Origin: JAZDCJ01 sp036311985
Lineage (GTDB): Bacteria; Actinomycetota; Actinomycetes; Actinomycetales; Micrococcaceae
DNA length: 64,000 nt
Assembly: GCF_036311985.1 (NCBI RefSeq)
Contig: NZ_JAZDCJ010000001.1
Direction: 5' to 3' (one strand)
In this document: piece by piece, positions 16,712 through 25,133 of the stretch
Layout of the letters: every line of letters starts with the position of its first letter
How positions within the stretch are numbered: the stretch's first letter is position 1
Notes under the pieces: generated by a model
Told to the model about the DNA's origin: nothing
The model's database searches: none
The model's input: only the letters and a program-made list of their open reading frames with translations
Position numbers and translations under genes: made by a program

Positions 16712-17992
16712 ATGGCCCTGATCGATGCCATCCACGCCCGCGAGATCCTCGATTCCCGCGGCAACCCGACCGTCGAGGTCGAGGTCCTGCTCTCCGACGG
16801 CTCCCTGGGCCGCGCGGCCGTCCCCTCCGGCGCCTCCACGGGCGAGTACGAGGCGGTCGAGCTCCGCGACGGCGACAAGGACCGCTACCTCGGCAAGGGC
16901 GTCCGCAAGGCCATCGAGGCCGTGCTCGAGACCATCCAGCCCGCGCTCACCGGCCTGGACGCCACGGACCAGCGCGCGATCGACCAGACGATGATCGACC
17001 TGGACGGCAACGCCAACAAGGGCACCCTGGGCGCCAACGCCATCCTGGGCGTCTCCCTCGCCGTCGCGAGCGCCGCGGCCGAGTCCTCGAACCTGCCGCT
17101 CTACAAGTACCTCGGCGGCCCGAACGCCCACGTGCTGCCCGTCCCGCTCATGAACATCCTCAACGGCGGCTCCCACGCGGACTCCGACGTCGACATCCAG
17201 GAGTTCATGATCGCCCCGATCGGTGCCGCGACCTTCTCCGAGGGCCTGCGCTGGGGCGTCGAGGTCTACCACGAGCTCAAGTCCGTGCTCAAGGGCCGCG
17301 GGCTCTCCACGGGCCTGGGCGACGAGGGCGGCTTCGCCCCGAACCTGCCGAGCAACCGCGCCGCGCTCGAGCTGATCTCCGAGGCCATCACCAACGCCGG
17401 CTACACCCCGGGCGAGGACATCGCGATGGCCCTGGACGTCGCCTCCTCCGAGTTCTACGAGAACGGCGCCTACCAGTTCGAGGGCAAGGCCCTCTCCGCC
17501 GCCGAGATGAGCGACTACTACGCGCAGCTCGTCGCCGACTTCCCGCTCGTCTCCATCGAGGACCCGCTCGACGAGAACGACTGGGACGGCTGGAAGACCC
17601 TCACCGACGCGATCGGCGACAAGGTCCAGCTCGTCGGCGACGACCTGTTCGTCACCAACCCGGAGCGCCTCCAGGACGGGATCGACCGCGGCACCGCGAA
17701 CTCCCTGCTCGTCAAGGTCAACCAGATCGGCTCGCTGACCGAGACCCTCGACGCCGTGTCCCTGGCCCAGCGCTCCGGCTACACCACGATCACCTCCCAC
17801 CGCTCCGGCGAGACCGAGGACACCACGATCGCGGACATCGCCGTGGCCACGAACGCCGGCCAGATCAAGACCGGCGCCCCGGCCCGCTCCGAGCGCGTCG
17901 CGAAGTACAACCAGCTGCTACGCATCGAGGAGGAGCTCGGCGACGCCGCGCGCTACGCCGGAAAGGGCGCCTTCCCGCGTTTCACCGCGTAG
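16712..17992 (+). CDS. eno: Enolase
   Basis: Glycolytic interconversion of 2-phosphoglycerate and phosphoenolpyruvate; also often a member of the RNA degradosome. 426 residues, standard length. Seen: DSRGNPTVEVEV, GASTGEYEAVELRD, the catalytic-loop region GDEGGFAPNL, LVKVNQIGSLTE (catalytic Lys) and SHRSGETEDT. GAAGGAG at 16696-16702 is an ideal ribosome-binding site. A TTCACG / TACTCT pair around 16606-16636 is a possible promoter, giving a leader of about 70 nt. Followed by a strong hairpin. Confidence 0.97.
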   Translation: MALIDAIHAREILDSRGNPTVEVEVLLSDGSLGRAAVPSGASTGEYEAVELRDGDKDRYLGKGVRKAIEAVLETIQPALTGLDATDQRAIDQTMIDLDGNANKGTLGANAILGVSLAVASAAAESSNLPLYKYLGGPNAHVLPVPLMNILNGGSHADSDVDIQEFMIAPIGAATFSEGLRWGVEVYHELKSVLKGRGLSTGLGDEGGFAPNLPSNRAALELISEAITNAGYTPGEDIAMALDVASSEFYENGAYQFEGKALSAAEMSDYYAQLVADFPLVSIEDPLDENDWDGWKTLTDAIGDKVQLVGDDLFVTNPERLQDGIDRGTANSLLVKVNQIGSLTETLDAVSLAQRSGYTTITSHRSGETEDTTIADIAVATNAGQIKTGAPARSERVAKYNQLLRIEEELGDAARYAGKGAFPRFTA

Positions 17993-18017
17993 CCGGCACG
18001 CGAACCGCGTATGGTCT

Positions 18018-18051
18018 TGAGGGGAGCCGTCCGGCAGGACGGTTCCCCTCA
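18018..18051 (+). terminator. Terminator after eno
   Basis: 15-bp inverted repeat with one G-U pair and a GGCA loop (stems 18018-18032 and 18037-18051), lying between eno and divIC. It may attenuate rather than stop read-through into divIC. Confidence 0.7.
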
Positions 18052-18082
18052 GCTTTCGACGCGCGAGACCGGTAGGAGACAG

Positions 18083-19057
18083 ATGGCCACCCGACGCCCG
18101 AACATGCCGCGCGCCAACCGCGCCACGGGGGAGCGGCAGGGCACCGGCACGAATGCGGCACCGGGCACGGCGCCGGGCCTGGCGCCGGGGGCGGGCGGAC
18201 GCGGCACCCGCGGATCCGGAGGCCCGGCCGGAGCCCGGCCGTCCTCGGCCAAGGTCATCCCGCTCGGGGCCGTCCCGTCGAGCGAGCCGGACACCGGGCG
18301 CCCGTCCGCGCCCGCGCGGAGCAGCCAGGATCCGGCGTCGGAGCCGTCGCTGGCCACCTCGGCGGCCCGCGGCACCTCGCGCGTTGCGGGGGCCTCCCAG
18401 CCGGATCAGCCGCGGAAGGCCTCCGCGGCCCGTCCCGCCCGGACCGCACAGCGCGGACCGGCGTCGTCCGCGTCCCCCCGGGACGGGGCGCCCGCCCGCC
18501 CCACGCCGCCGTCGGCGCGGAAGCCGGCGCGGAAGGCCAACGCCCCCCGGTCCGAGCGCCGCCTGCGTGAGCGTGCCGAGCTCTCAGGGGCCATCCGCGC
18601 GCCCCGCGCCACGTCGAAGGGGCAGGAACCGCGCCCGGCGGGCCGGGAAGCGAAGGCCCAGCCGGCCGCGTCCCCGGTGCCGGCCCGCAGCTTCTCCGGC
18701 CGCCTCCTGGCCCTCGCCGTCGTGCTCGTGGCGATCACCATTCTCCTCCTGCCGAGCGTGGCCACCTACGCGGGCCAGCGGGCCGAGATGGCCCAGCTGC
18801 GCGAGACGATCGCCGTGCAGGAGGCCGAGCAGGCCGAGCTCAAGGAGCAGATCGCCCGCTGGGACGACCCGGTCTACATCCGCCAGCAGGCGCGGGAACG
18901 CATAAACTTGGTCATGCCCGGCGAGCGGAAGTACATGGTGGTCGGCGCCCCCGCGGAAGAGGAGCTCCCGGAGAACGCGAGCCCCGGCGACGTCCGTACG
19001 GACCTGCCCTGGGTGGACGCCCTCTGGGACACGGTCAAGCGCTCGGCCACCGACTAG
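18083..19057 (+). CDS. DivIC/FtsB-family septum formation initiator with long disordered N-terminus
   Basis: Bitopic cell-division protein expected to bridge FtsQ/DivIB and FtsL in the divisome. 324 residues: about 200 N-terminal residues rich in Pro, Ala, Arg and Gly (cytosolic, disordered), one membrane helix (LLALAVVLVAITILLL, near 215-235), then a short coiled coil (QLRETIAVQEAEQAELKEQI) and the conserved DP-x-YIRQQARERINLV motif. The ATG at 18083 has TAGGAG upstream. The eno-divIC-DUF501-ppx order matches Rv1023-Rv1026. The basic N-terminal tail is far longer than in firmicute DivIC. Confidence 0.88.
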   Translation: MATRRPNMPRANRATGERQGTGTNAAPGTAPGLAPGAGGRGTRGSGGPAGARPSSAKVIPLGAVPSSEPDTGRPSAPARSSQDPASEPSLATSAARGTSRVAGASQPDQPRKASAARPARTAQRGPASSASPRDGAPARPTPPSARKPARKANAPRSERRLRERAELSGAIRAPRATSKGQEPRPAGREAKAQPAASPVPARSFSGRLLALAVVLVAITILLLPSVATYAGQRAEMAQLRETIAVQEAEQAELKEQIARWDDPVYIRQQARERINLVMPGERKYMVVGAPAEEELPENASPGDVRTDLPWVDALWDTVKRSATD

Positions 19058-19132
19058 CCGGGTCTCGGAAGAGCCCGGCCACCCAGCCCGCCGCCGCACG
19101 CCGCGGTCAGTCGACGAACAGAAGGAGGCCAG

Positions 19133-19825
19133 GTGCAGCCACCGGCCGGAACGCCCCGCCACGAAAGCCTCGACGAGCACCAGCGCGTACCCACCGGGGC
19201 GGATCTCGAGACGCTCAGCCGACAGCTGGGACGCCCGGTCCGCGACGTCGTCGAGATCGGCGCCCGCTGCGTCTGCGGCAATCCGCTCGTCGCCGTCACC
19301 GCGCCGCGGCTCTCCTCCGGGATTCCGTTCCCGACGACCTTCTACCTGACCCACCCCGTCATCACCGCCGCCGTCTCCCGCCTCGAGGCCGCCGGCGAGA
19401 TGAACGCGATGAACGAGCGCCTGGCCTCCGACGCCGCCCTGGCATCCGCCTACCGTGCCGCCCACGAGGACTACCTCGCCGCGCGCGACGCGATCGGCGA
19501 GAGGACCGGCACCGGTCCCGTCCCCGAGATCAGCGGCGTGTCCGCGGGCGGCATGCCGGAGCGCGTCAAGTGCCTGCACGTCCTGGCCGGCCACTCGCTG
19601 GCCGCCGGCCCGGGCGTCAATCCGCTCGGCGACGAGACCCTGCAACGAATCGGCGCGTGGTGGACCGCGCAGGCGTGCGCCTGCGCGGGGGCCTGGGACA
19701 CCGAGGCGCCCGCGCCGTCCCGCGACCGCAGCCGGCACGTGAAGACGCAGGAGCGGCAGGACCCCGAGGCCAAGAAGCGCGAGCGCGCCGAGGCGAGGGC
19801 GCGGCGCGAGGCGGGGGAGTCCTGA
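19133..19825 (+). CDS. DUF501 family protein
   Basis: Conserved actinobacterial protein of unknown function, 230 residues. Cys-containing motifs RCVCGNP (around residues 45-50) and VKCLHVLAGHSL suggest a metal or Fe-S site, with TFYLTHP between. The basic, Lys/Arg/Glu-rich tail is a predicted helix. GTG 19133 with GGAGGCC upstream. Its stop shares one base with the ppx ATG (TGATG), so it is coupled to ppx. Confidence 0.8.
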   Translation: MQPPAGTPRHESLDEHQRVPTGADLETLSRQLGRPVRDVVEIGARCVCGNPLVAVTAPRLSSGIPFPTTFYLTHPVITAAVSRLEAAGEMNAMNERLASDAALASAYRAAHEDYLAARDAIGERTGTGPVPEISGVSAGGMPERVKCLHVLAGHSLAAGPGVNPLGDETLQRIGAWWTAQACACAGAWDTEAPAPSRDRSRHVKTQERQDPEAKKRERAEARARREAGES

Positions 19826-20781
19826 TGCGCGTCGCCGCGATCGACTGCGGGACCAACTCCATCCGCCTCCTCGTCGCCGACGTGTACGAGGAGGACGGCG
19901 CCACGCGCCTGCGCGACGTCGTGCGGCTCATGCGCGTCGTCCGGCTCGGCCAGGGCGTCGACGCAACGGGCCGGCTGGCGCCCGAGGCGCTCGAGCGGAC
20001 CTTTGCGGCGCTGGATGAATACGTCGGCGTCATCCGCGACCACGGCGCCGAACGCGTGCGCTTCGTCGCGACCTCCGCCACGCGCGACGCCTCCAACCGC
20101 GACGAGTTCGCCGACGGCGTCCGCGCACGGCTCGGTGCCGGGCCCGAGGTGGTCACGGGAGAGGAAGAGGCCGCTCTGAGCTTCGCCGGCGCGGTGTCCG
20201 TCTACCCGCCGGCCGACGGCGAACGCGTCCTCGTCGTCGACCTCGGCGGCGGCTCGACGGAGTTCGTCGTGGGCGGCGCCGGCGGGGTCCTCGCGGGACG
20301 AAGCACCAACATGGGCTGCGTGCGCTTCACCGAGCGCTTCCTGCCCTCCGACCCGCCGGGCCGCCAGGAGGTCGCCGCCGCCGAGGCCGAGGTCGAGCGC
20401 CTCCTCGACGGCGTCGCCGCCGACGTGCCGCTGGGCACGGTGGACCGCGTCATCGGCGTCGCAGGCTCCATCACGACCGTGACGGCCCATGCCCTCGACC
20501 TCGACGCGTACCGCTCCGAGCGGATCGACGGCGCGGAACTGCCGCTGGGCGTGGTCGAGGCGGCCGCGGAGGAGCTCATCGCCCTGCCGCGGGACCACCG
20601 GGCCTCCCTGCCCTTTATGCACCCGGGCCGGGTCGACGTCATCGGCGCAGGGGCCCTGATCTGGCGCTGCATCCTGCGCCGCCTCGACGCCGAGACGTCC
20701 GGCCGCGTGCGCACCGCCATGGCCAGCGAACACGATATCCTTGACGGCATTGCCCTGGGGCTGGCCGGAAGGATCGGCTGA
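19825..20781 (+). CDS. ppx: Exopolyphosphatase / guanosine pentaphosphate phosphohydrolase (Ppx/GppA)
   Basis: Releases phosphate from polyphosphate and/or converts pppGpp to ppGpp. 318 residues, the short single-unit form of actinobacterial Ppx1. ASKHA-fold signatures: IDCGTNSIRLLVAD (phosphate 1), SATRDASN, GEEEAALSF, VVDLGGGSTEF (phosphate 2) and VAGSITT. The C-terminal HD-like domain of E. coli Ppx is absent. ATG 19825 overlaps the DUF501 stop. Confidence 0.9.
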   Translation: MRVAAIDCGTNSIRLLVADVYEEDGATRLRDVVRLMRVVRLGQGVDATGRLAPEALERTFAALDEYVGVIRDHGAERVRFVATSATRDASNRDEFADGVRARLGAGPEVVTGEEEAALSFAGAVSVYPPADGERVLVVDLGGGSTEFVVGGAGGVLAGRSTNMGCVRFTERFLPSDPPGRQEVAAAEAEVERLLDGVAADVPLGTVDRVIGVAGSITTVTAHALDLDAYRSERIDGAELPLGVVEAAAEELIALPRDHRASLPFMHPGRVDVIGAGALIWRCILRRLDAETSGRVRTAMASEHDILDGIALGLAGRIG

Positions 20782-20822
20782 ACCCCGGTGCCCACCGTTC
20801 CCGACCACCGAGGAGTCCGTCG

Positions 20823-22304
20823 ATGAGGCCACGCGGTTCCGGCGTCATGGGCGCCCTCGCCGCCGTCGTCCTCGCGGCCGGGCTCGCCCTCGGCGGGGCG
20901 CCCGCGGCCCTCGCCGACCCGATCCGCGAGCAGCAGTACTGGCTCGAGGACTACGGGATCGAGGCGGCGTGGAAGGACACGAAGGGCGCCGGCGTGAAGG
21001 TCGCGGTCATCGACACCGGCGTCGACACGGAGCACCCGGACCTCGTCGGCAACGTGGCGGGCGGGATCGACGTGTCCGGAAGCGGCGAGCCCGACGGCTC
21101 CGGGCCCATCGGGGCGAGGCCCGAGCACGGGACCCTCGTCGCCACGATGCTCGCGGGGCACGGGAACAACAAGCTCGAGATCGCCTGGGCGAAGGCCGAG
21201 GCGGAGCAGCAGAGCATCGCCTACGAGCGCGCAGTCGCCGACGCCGAGGAACACGACGAGGACCCGCCCGCCGAACCCGAGCCCATCGAGATCCCGGAGC
21301 CGGGCCCCGGCCCCGACGGCGTCATCGGCGTGGCCCCGGAGGCCCAACTGCTCACGGTTTCCCTGTGGCTCGGCAGCACCAACCCCGGCGGCGTCAGTGT
21401 CGAGGAGCAGGTCCCGAAGGCGCTGCGGTGGGCCGTGGACCAAGGGGCGAAGGTCGTGAACCTCTCCCTCGGATCCACCACGACCGACTGGCCGCGCAGC
21501 TGGGACGACGCGTTCCTCTACGCGGAACAGCAGGACGTCGTGGTCGTCGCCGCGGCCGGCAACCGGGCCGGCGGCATGATCCAGGTCGGCGCCCCCGCGA
21601 CCATTCCCGGCGTCCTGACCGTGGCCGGCGTGGACCGCGACGGCAAGGCGAGCTGGGATTCCTCCACGCAGGGCATCAGCATCGGCGTCTCGGCCCCGGC
21701 CGACCCGCTGGTCGGCGGCATGCCCGGCGGCGGCTACGCCGAGTGGACGGGGACCTCCGGGGCCGCGCCGCTCGTCGCCGGCGTCGCCGCGCTGATCCGC
21801 TCCAAGCACCCCGAGCTGTCCGCCGGGCAGGTCGTGAACCGGATCCTCGCCACGGCGAAGGACACGGGCGCGCCCGGGGTGGACAACCTCTACGGCTTCG
21901 GGCTGCTCGATGCCGACGCCGCGGTCAACGCCGACGTCGCCGACTCCGGGGCCAATCCGCTCGGGACCATCGCCGAGTGGATCCGGGTGCACCGGCGCGG
22001 TGCAGGGGATCCCGGCGAATCCTCGACGCCGACGGCCGTCCCCAGCGTGGACTCCACCGTTCCGCCCGCGGCCGCGCCCAGCCCGCGGGAACCCGCCAGA
22101 CCCGGGGCCGGGCTGCCCCAGGTCCTCGTCCTCGGCGGTGGTGCGCTGCTCGTGGCGATGCTGGCAGCCGCGGCCGTCCACGCGGGCATCACCCGCCGCG
22201 CGCTGCGCCGCCGAAAGGCGGCCGAGGTGACGGTCGCGGCCGGCTCGTGGGGCCCCGCGGAGGACGGCCACGACGCCTTCGACGACGTCCCCGAAGGGCG
22301 CTAG
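20823..22304 (+). CDS. Mycosin-like S8 subtilisin, membrane-anchored
   Basis: Secreted serine protease of the mycosin (type VII secretion) group. 493 residues: signal peptide (1-31), catalytic Asp64 (VIDTGVD), His102 (EHGTLVATMLAG) and Ser312 (GTSGAAPLVAG); an Asn in AAAGN is the oxyanion residue. About 55 acidic/Pro-rich residues (roughly 106-160) are inserted after the His, as in mycosins. The C-terminus has a Pro-rich linker, one membrane helix (VLVLGGGALLVAMLAAAAV) and a basic cytosolic tail, so the catalytic domain faces outward. No EsxA/B, EccC or EccB gene is visible in this window, so its role here is unassigned. Starts 41 nt after ppx. Confidence 0.87.
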   Translation: MRPRGSGVMGALAAVVLAAGLALGGAPAALADPIREQQYWLEDYGIEAAWKDTKGAGVKVAVIDTGVDTEHPDLVGNVAGGIDVSGSGEPDGSGPIGARPEHGTLVATMLAGHGNNKLEIAWAKAEAEQQSIAYERAVADAEEHDEDPPAEPEPIEIPEPGPGPDGVIGVAPEAQLLTVSLWLGSTNPGGVSVEEQVPKALRWAVDQGAKVVNLSLGSTTTDWPRSWDDAFLYAEQQDVVVVAAAGNRAGGMIQVGAPATIPGVLTVAGVDRDGKASWDSSTQGISIGVSAPADPLVGGMPGGGYAEWTGTSGAAPLVAGVAALIRSKHPELSAGQVVNRILATAKDTGAPGVDNLYGFGLLDADAAVNADVADSGANPLGTIAEWIRVHRRGAGDPGESSTPTAVPSVDSTVPPAAAPSPREPARPGAGLPQVLVLGGGALLVAMLAAAAVHAGITRRALRRRKAAEVTVAAGSWGPAEDGHDAFDDVPEGR

Positions 22305-22312
22305 TGAAGATT

Positions 22313-22341
22313 TTCACAAAATAGCCGGGCGCGGCTATCAT
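22313..22341 (+). promoter_or_regulatory. Sigma-A-type promoter of ndh
   Basis: TTCACA (22313-22318), 17-nt spacer, TATCAT (22336-22341): five of six matches at each hexamer. The -10 ends 6 nt before the ATG, implying a leaderless or near-leaderless mRNA; the spacer GGAGGC could also act as a ribosome-binding site. Confidence 0.65.
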
Positions 22342-22347
22342 GGAGGC

Positions 22348-23802
22348 ATGCCAAACTCACTCCAGCTTTCTGACCGCCCGCGCATCCTCGTCGTCGGCGG
22401 AGGCTATGTCGGCCTGTACGTCGCGATGAAGCTGCAGAAGAAGGTCAAGGCCCACGGCGGCATCGTGACCGTCGTCGACCCGCTGCCGTACATGACCTAC
22501 CAGCCGTTCCTGCCCGAGGTGGCCGGTGGCCAGATCGAGGCGCGGCACGCCATCGTCTCCCACCGCACGCACCTGCAGGACGCCGAGCTCATCACCGGCC
22601 GCGTCACCGCCGTCGACCACGCGAACCGCAAGGCCGTCGTCGTCCCGGCCTCCGGCGAGCCGTTCGAGCTCGAGTACCGCGACGTCGTGATGGCCGCCGG
22701 CGCCGTCACCCGCACCTTCCCGATCCCGGGCCTGGCCGAGGCCGGCATCGGCCTGAAGACCATCGAAGAGGCCGTCGCGCTGCGCAACAAGGTCCTCGAG
22801 CGCATCGAGACCGCCTCCGTCATGACCGACGAGTCGGCCCGCGCGCGGGCCCTGACGTTCACCGTGGTCGGCGGCGGCTTCGCCGGCATCGAGGCCATCA
22901 CCGAGATCGAGGACATGGCGCGCGCCGCGGCCCGCAAGAACGGCCGCATCGCCGACGGCGAGCTGCGCTTCGTCCTCGTCGAGGCCATGGGCCGCATCAT
23001 GCCCGAGGTCACCGCCGAGCAGGCCGAGTGGGTCGTGGAGCACATGCGCTCCCGCGGCATCGAGGTCCTGCTCAACACCTCCCTGGCCAAGGCCGAGGAC
23101 GGCGTGCTGGAGCTCATCAACATGGCCGACAAGTCCCCGGCCGGGACCTTCGGCGCCGACACCCTCATCTGGACCGCCGGCGTCATGGCCAACCCGATGG
23201 TCCGCTCCACGGACTTCACGATCGAGCCGCGCGGCCGCATCAAGACCGGCCAGGACCTGCGCATCGTCGACGAGGACGGCAACCCGATCGAGGGTGCCTG
23301 GGCCGCCGGCGACATCTCCGCCGTTCCGGACGTCACGGGCGGCCTGCCGGACGGGACCTGCGTCCCGAACGCCCAGCACGCCGTGCGCCAGGCCAAGCGC
23401 CTCGCCAAGAACCTCTACGCGACCCGCTACGGCGTGGGCACCGTGAAGGTCTACAAGCACAAGAACCTCGGCGCCGTCGCCGGATTCGGCTCCTGGAAGG
23501 GCGTCGCCAAGGTCATGGGCGTCAAGCTCCGCGGCGTTCCCGCCTGGCTCGCGCACCGTGGATACCACGGCATGGCCATGCCGACGTTCGAGCGCAAGTT
23601 CCGCGTCGTCGGCGGCTGGTTCCTGAGCCTCTTCTGGGGCCGCGACACGACGCAGATCTCCGATCTCGAGACTCCGCGCCGCCAGTTCGTCGAGGCCGCC
23701 ACCCCGGCCCCGAAGCCCGCCGAGAAGAATGACGGGCAGCCGGCCGAGAAGCCTGCCGACAAGCCGGTCGAGGCGAAGGCGGAGCCGGCCGAGGCCAAGT
23801 AG
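22348..23802 (+). CDS. ndh: Type II NADH dehydrogenase (NDH-2)
   Basis: Non-proton-pumping NADH:menaquinone oxidoreductase bound to the inner membrane face. 484 residues: FAD-binding ILVVGGGYVGLYVAMKL (residues 13-29), VDPLPYMTYQPFLPEV near residue 45, the NADH-binding second Rossmann motif TVVGGGFAGIE, and AAGDISAVPD / VPNAQHAVRQAK of the second FAD region. The C-terminus has an amphipathic membrane-binding region, then about 30 residues rich in Pro, Ala, Glu and Lys (repeats like PAEKPADKP) of no known role. Monocistronic: own promoter, terminator at 23817. Confidence 0.93.
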   Translation: MPNSLQLSDRPRILVVGGGYVGLYVAMKLQKKVKAHGGIVTVVDPLPYMTYQPFLPEVAGGQIEARHAIVSHRTHLQDAELITGRVTAVDHANRKAVVVPASGEPFELEYRDVVMAAGAVTRTFPIPGLAEAGIGLKTIEEAVALRNKVLERIETASVMTDESARARALTFTVVGGGFAGIEAITEIEDMARAAARKNGRIADGELRFVLVEAMGRIMPEVTAEQAEWVVEHMRSRGIEVLLNTSLAKAEDGVLELINMADKSPAGTFGADTLIWTAGVMANPMVRSTDFTIEPRGRIKTGQDLRIVDEDGNPIEGAWAAGDISAVPDVTGGLPDGTCVPNAQHAVRQAKRLAKNLYATRYGVGTVKVYKHKNLGAVAGFGSWKGVAKVMGVKLRGVPAWLAHRGYHGMAMPTFERKFRVVGGWFLSLFWGRDTTQISDLETPRRQFVEAATPAPKPAEKNDGQPAEKPADKPVEAKAEPAEAK

Positions 23803-23816
23803 GCCGACGCTCCCGC

Positions 23817-23857
23817 CCGGAGGGCGGCGGAGGGACAACCCTTCCGCCGCCCTCCGG
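23817..23857 (+). terminator. Terminator after ndh
   Basis: CCGGAGGGCGGCGGA pairs with TCCGCCGCCCTCCGG, with a short internal loop, followed by CGTTTC. Confidence 0.75.
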
Positions 23858-23985
23858 CGTTTCAGGTCGGAATTCCGTGCCGACCCGTCGCGGCCCGGGA
23901 ACTCGGCGGCCGGTGTCCGTGGCGACGGCCGTCGCTTCACGTCGTCCAGCCGGCCGGGTCCCGGATTCCAGTACGCTGGAGGGGC

Positions 23986-24059
23986 GCCCCCATGGCCCAA
24001 CTGGCAGAGGCAGGAGACTTAAAATCTCTGTGTTGTGGGTTCGAATCCCACTGGGGGTA
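23986..24059 (+). tRNA. tRNA with UAA anticodon (tRNA-Leu by anticodon, but class I fold)
   Basis: Full cloverleaf can be drawn: acceptor stem 23986-23992 with 24052-24058 (first pair G-U), D arm GCC/GGC with GG in the loop, anticodon stem GGAGA/TCTCT (one G-U), loop CTTAAAA giving anticodon TAA (24020-24022), T stem GTGGG/CCCAC with TTCGAAT loop, discriminator A at 24059. CCA is not encoded. The variable region is only GTGTT (24030-24034), whereas normal bacterial tRNA-Leu is class II with a long variable arm. It would read the rare UUA codon. Lies between ndh and the VanY-like gene. Confidence 0.9.
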
Positions 24060-24110
24060 CTGAAAAACCGGGTCTGACGAGGTGTTCCGGAAACCGGGTC
24101 CGCGGCCCCG

Positions 24111-25133
24111 TCAGCGGACGTACTCGAAGTGCCACGCCTCGGCGTAGGGGGAGCCCTGCTCGAGGCGCTTGTGGTGCACCCAGCCCCACTGCTTCGAGTA
24201 CTTCTTGAGCCACGTGTAGTACGCGCCGCCGAAACCGTAGGGCTTGGTCTCGGGGAAATCGATCGCGAGGCCCCAGCCGTGGCTCGACGTGCCGGGTCGG
24301 GCGGCGATCATCGGGCCCAGGTCCGTGTAGAGGTACCGCTGCATGCCGAGCGTGCGGTAGGTCAGGTCGACCTCGAGATCCCGTCCGAACTTCTTCTTGA
24401 AGGCCGCGTTCATCCGCGTCAGGTCCGCCAGCGCCGGCCCGGCGATGAGGTTCTTCTGCGGATCCCACGGGATCGCCACGAGCGCCGAGCTGGGCAGCTT
24501 CCCATTGGCCGAGCGGCGCAGCTGTGCCGCCGTCGTCTTGCCCTTCCACGCCGTCGCGCGGGGCTGCGTGCGTCGGAGGTCGGCGGTCCGCATCCAGCCG
24601 AGGGCTCCGGCGGTGCGGACGTAGGCCCAACCCGCCCGCGGCCCGTAGGCCTTCTCCAGCGCGGCATCGCGCCAGACCGGGGTGCCCGCGTAGAGGTCGG
24701 CGACCATGACGGCGCCCCCGGGAAGGTGGTAGAGGCGGACGCCGGAGGACCGCGTGAACCACAGGGCGGAGAGCGGCAGCCCGTTGCGCGTGGTCGTGTA
24801 CTTCTCCTTCGTCTTCGCATGCGTCAGCACGGTGTGGGAGACGTAGGCGGTGCGCTGCTTCCAGGTCAGCCGGAACCAGCCGTTGGAGGCCCGCCCGGTC
24901 ACCGCGAGCGTCGTGCCCTTCTTCGCGACTCCCAGGACCTTGTGCGACGTCGAGGCGCCGGAGCGGATGTTGACGTTCGCGAGCGTCGCCAGGCGCAGCT
25001 TGATGGGAACGACCGCCGCCTGTGCGGGCGCTGCCTGCAGGCCGGTGGCGCCCGCGACGAGGGTGGCGATCCCCGCGGCGAGGACCGTGCGGCGTGCGGC
25101 GGGGCCGGAGGTGGGCGGGAACGGGGTCGGCAT
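24111..25133 (-). CDS. Exported VanY/DacB-like D-Ala-D-Ala carboxypeptidase with SH3-like domains
   Basis: Secreted peptidoglycan peptidase of family M15B that trims D-Ala from stem peptides. 340 residues: signal peptide with a twin-Arg pattern (ARRTVLAAG) ending APAQA near residue 40; bacterial SH3-like repeats (LANVNIRSGASTSHKVLG, then a second around residues 120-185) for wall binding; and the M15 domain with SSHGWGLAIDF (Zn His and Asp) and EAWHFEYV (catalytic/Zn His) close to the C-terminus. I chose ATG 25133 because AAAGGA precedes it and the signal peptide then starts properly; the frame runs up to 25268. Transcribed leftward, divergent from livK. Confidence 0.88.
   Translation of the reverse strand: MPTPFPPTSGPAARRTVLAAGIATLVAGATGLQAAPAQAAVVPIKLRLATLANVNIRSGASTSHKVLGVAKKGTTLAVTGRASNGWFRLTWKQRTAYVSHTVLTHAKTKEKYTTTRNGLPLSALWFTRSSGVRLYHLPGGAVMVADLYAGTPVWRDAALEKAYGPRAGWAYVRTAGALGWMRTADLRRTQPRATAWKGKTTAAQLRRSANGKLPSSALVAIPWDPQKNLIAGPALADLTRMNAAFKKKFGRDLEVDLTYRTLGMQRYLYTDLGPMIAARPGTSSHGWGLAIDFPETKPYGFGGAYYTWLKKYSKQWGWVHHKRLEQGSPYAEAWHFEYVR

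Noticed and set aside
24061..24110. A prophage or integrative-element attachment site at the tRNA 3' end
   Set aside because: No duplicate of the tRNA 3' end and no integrase follows; the next gene is a housekeeping wall peptidase.
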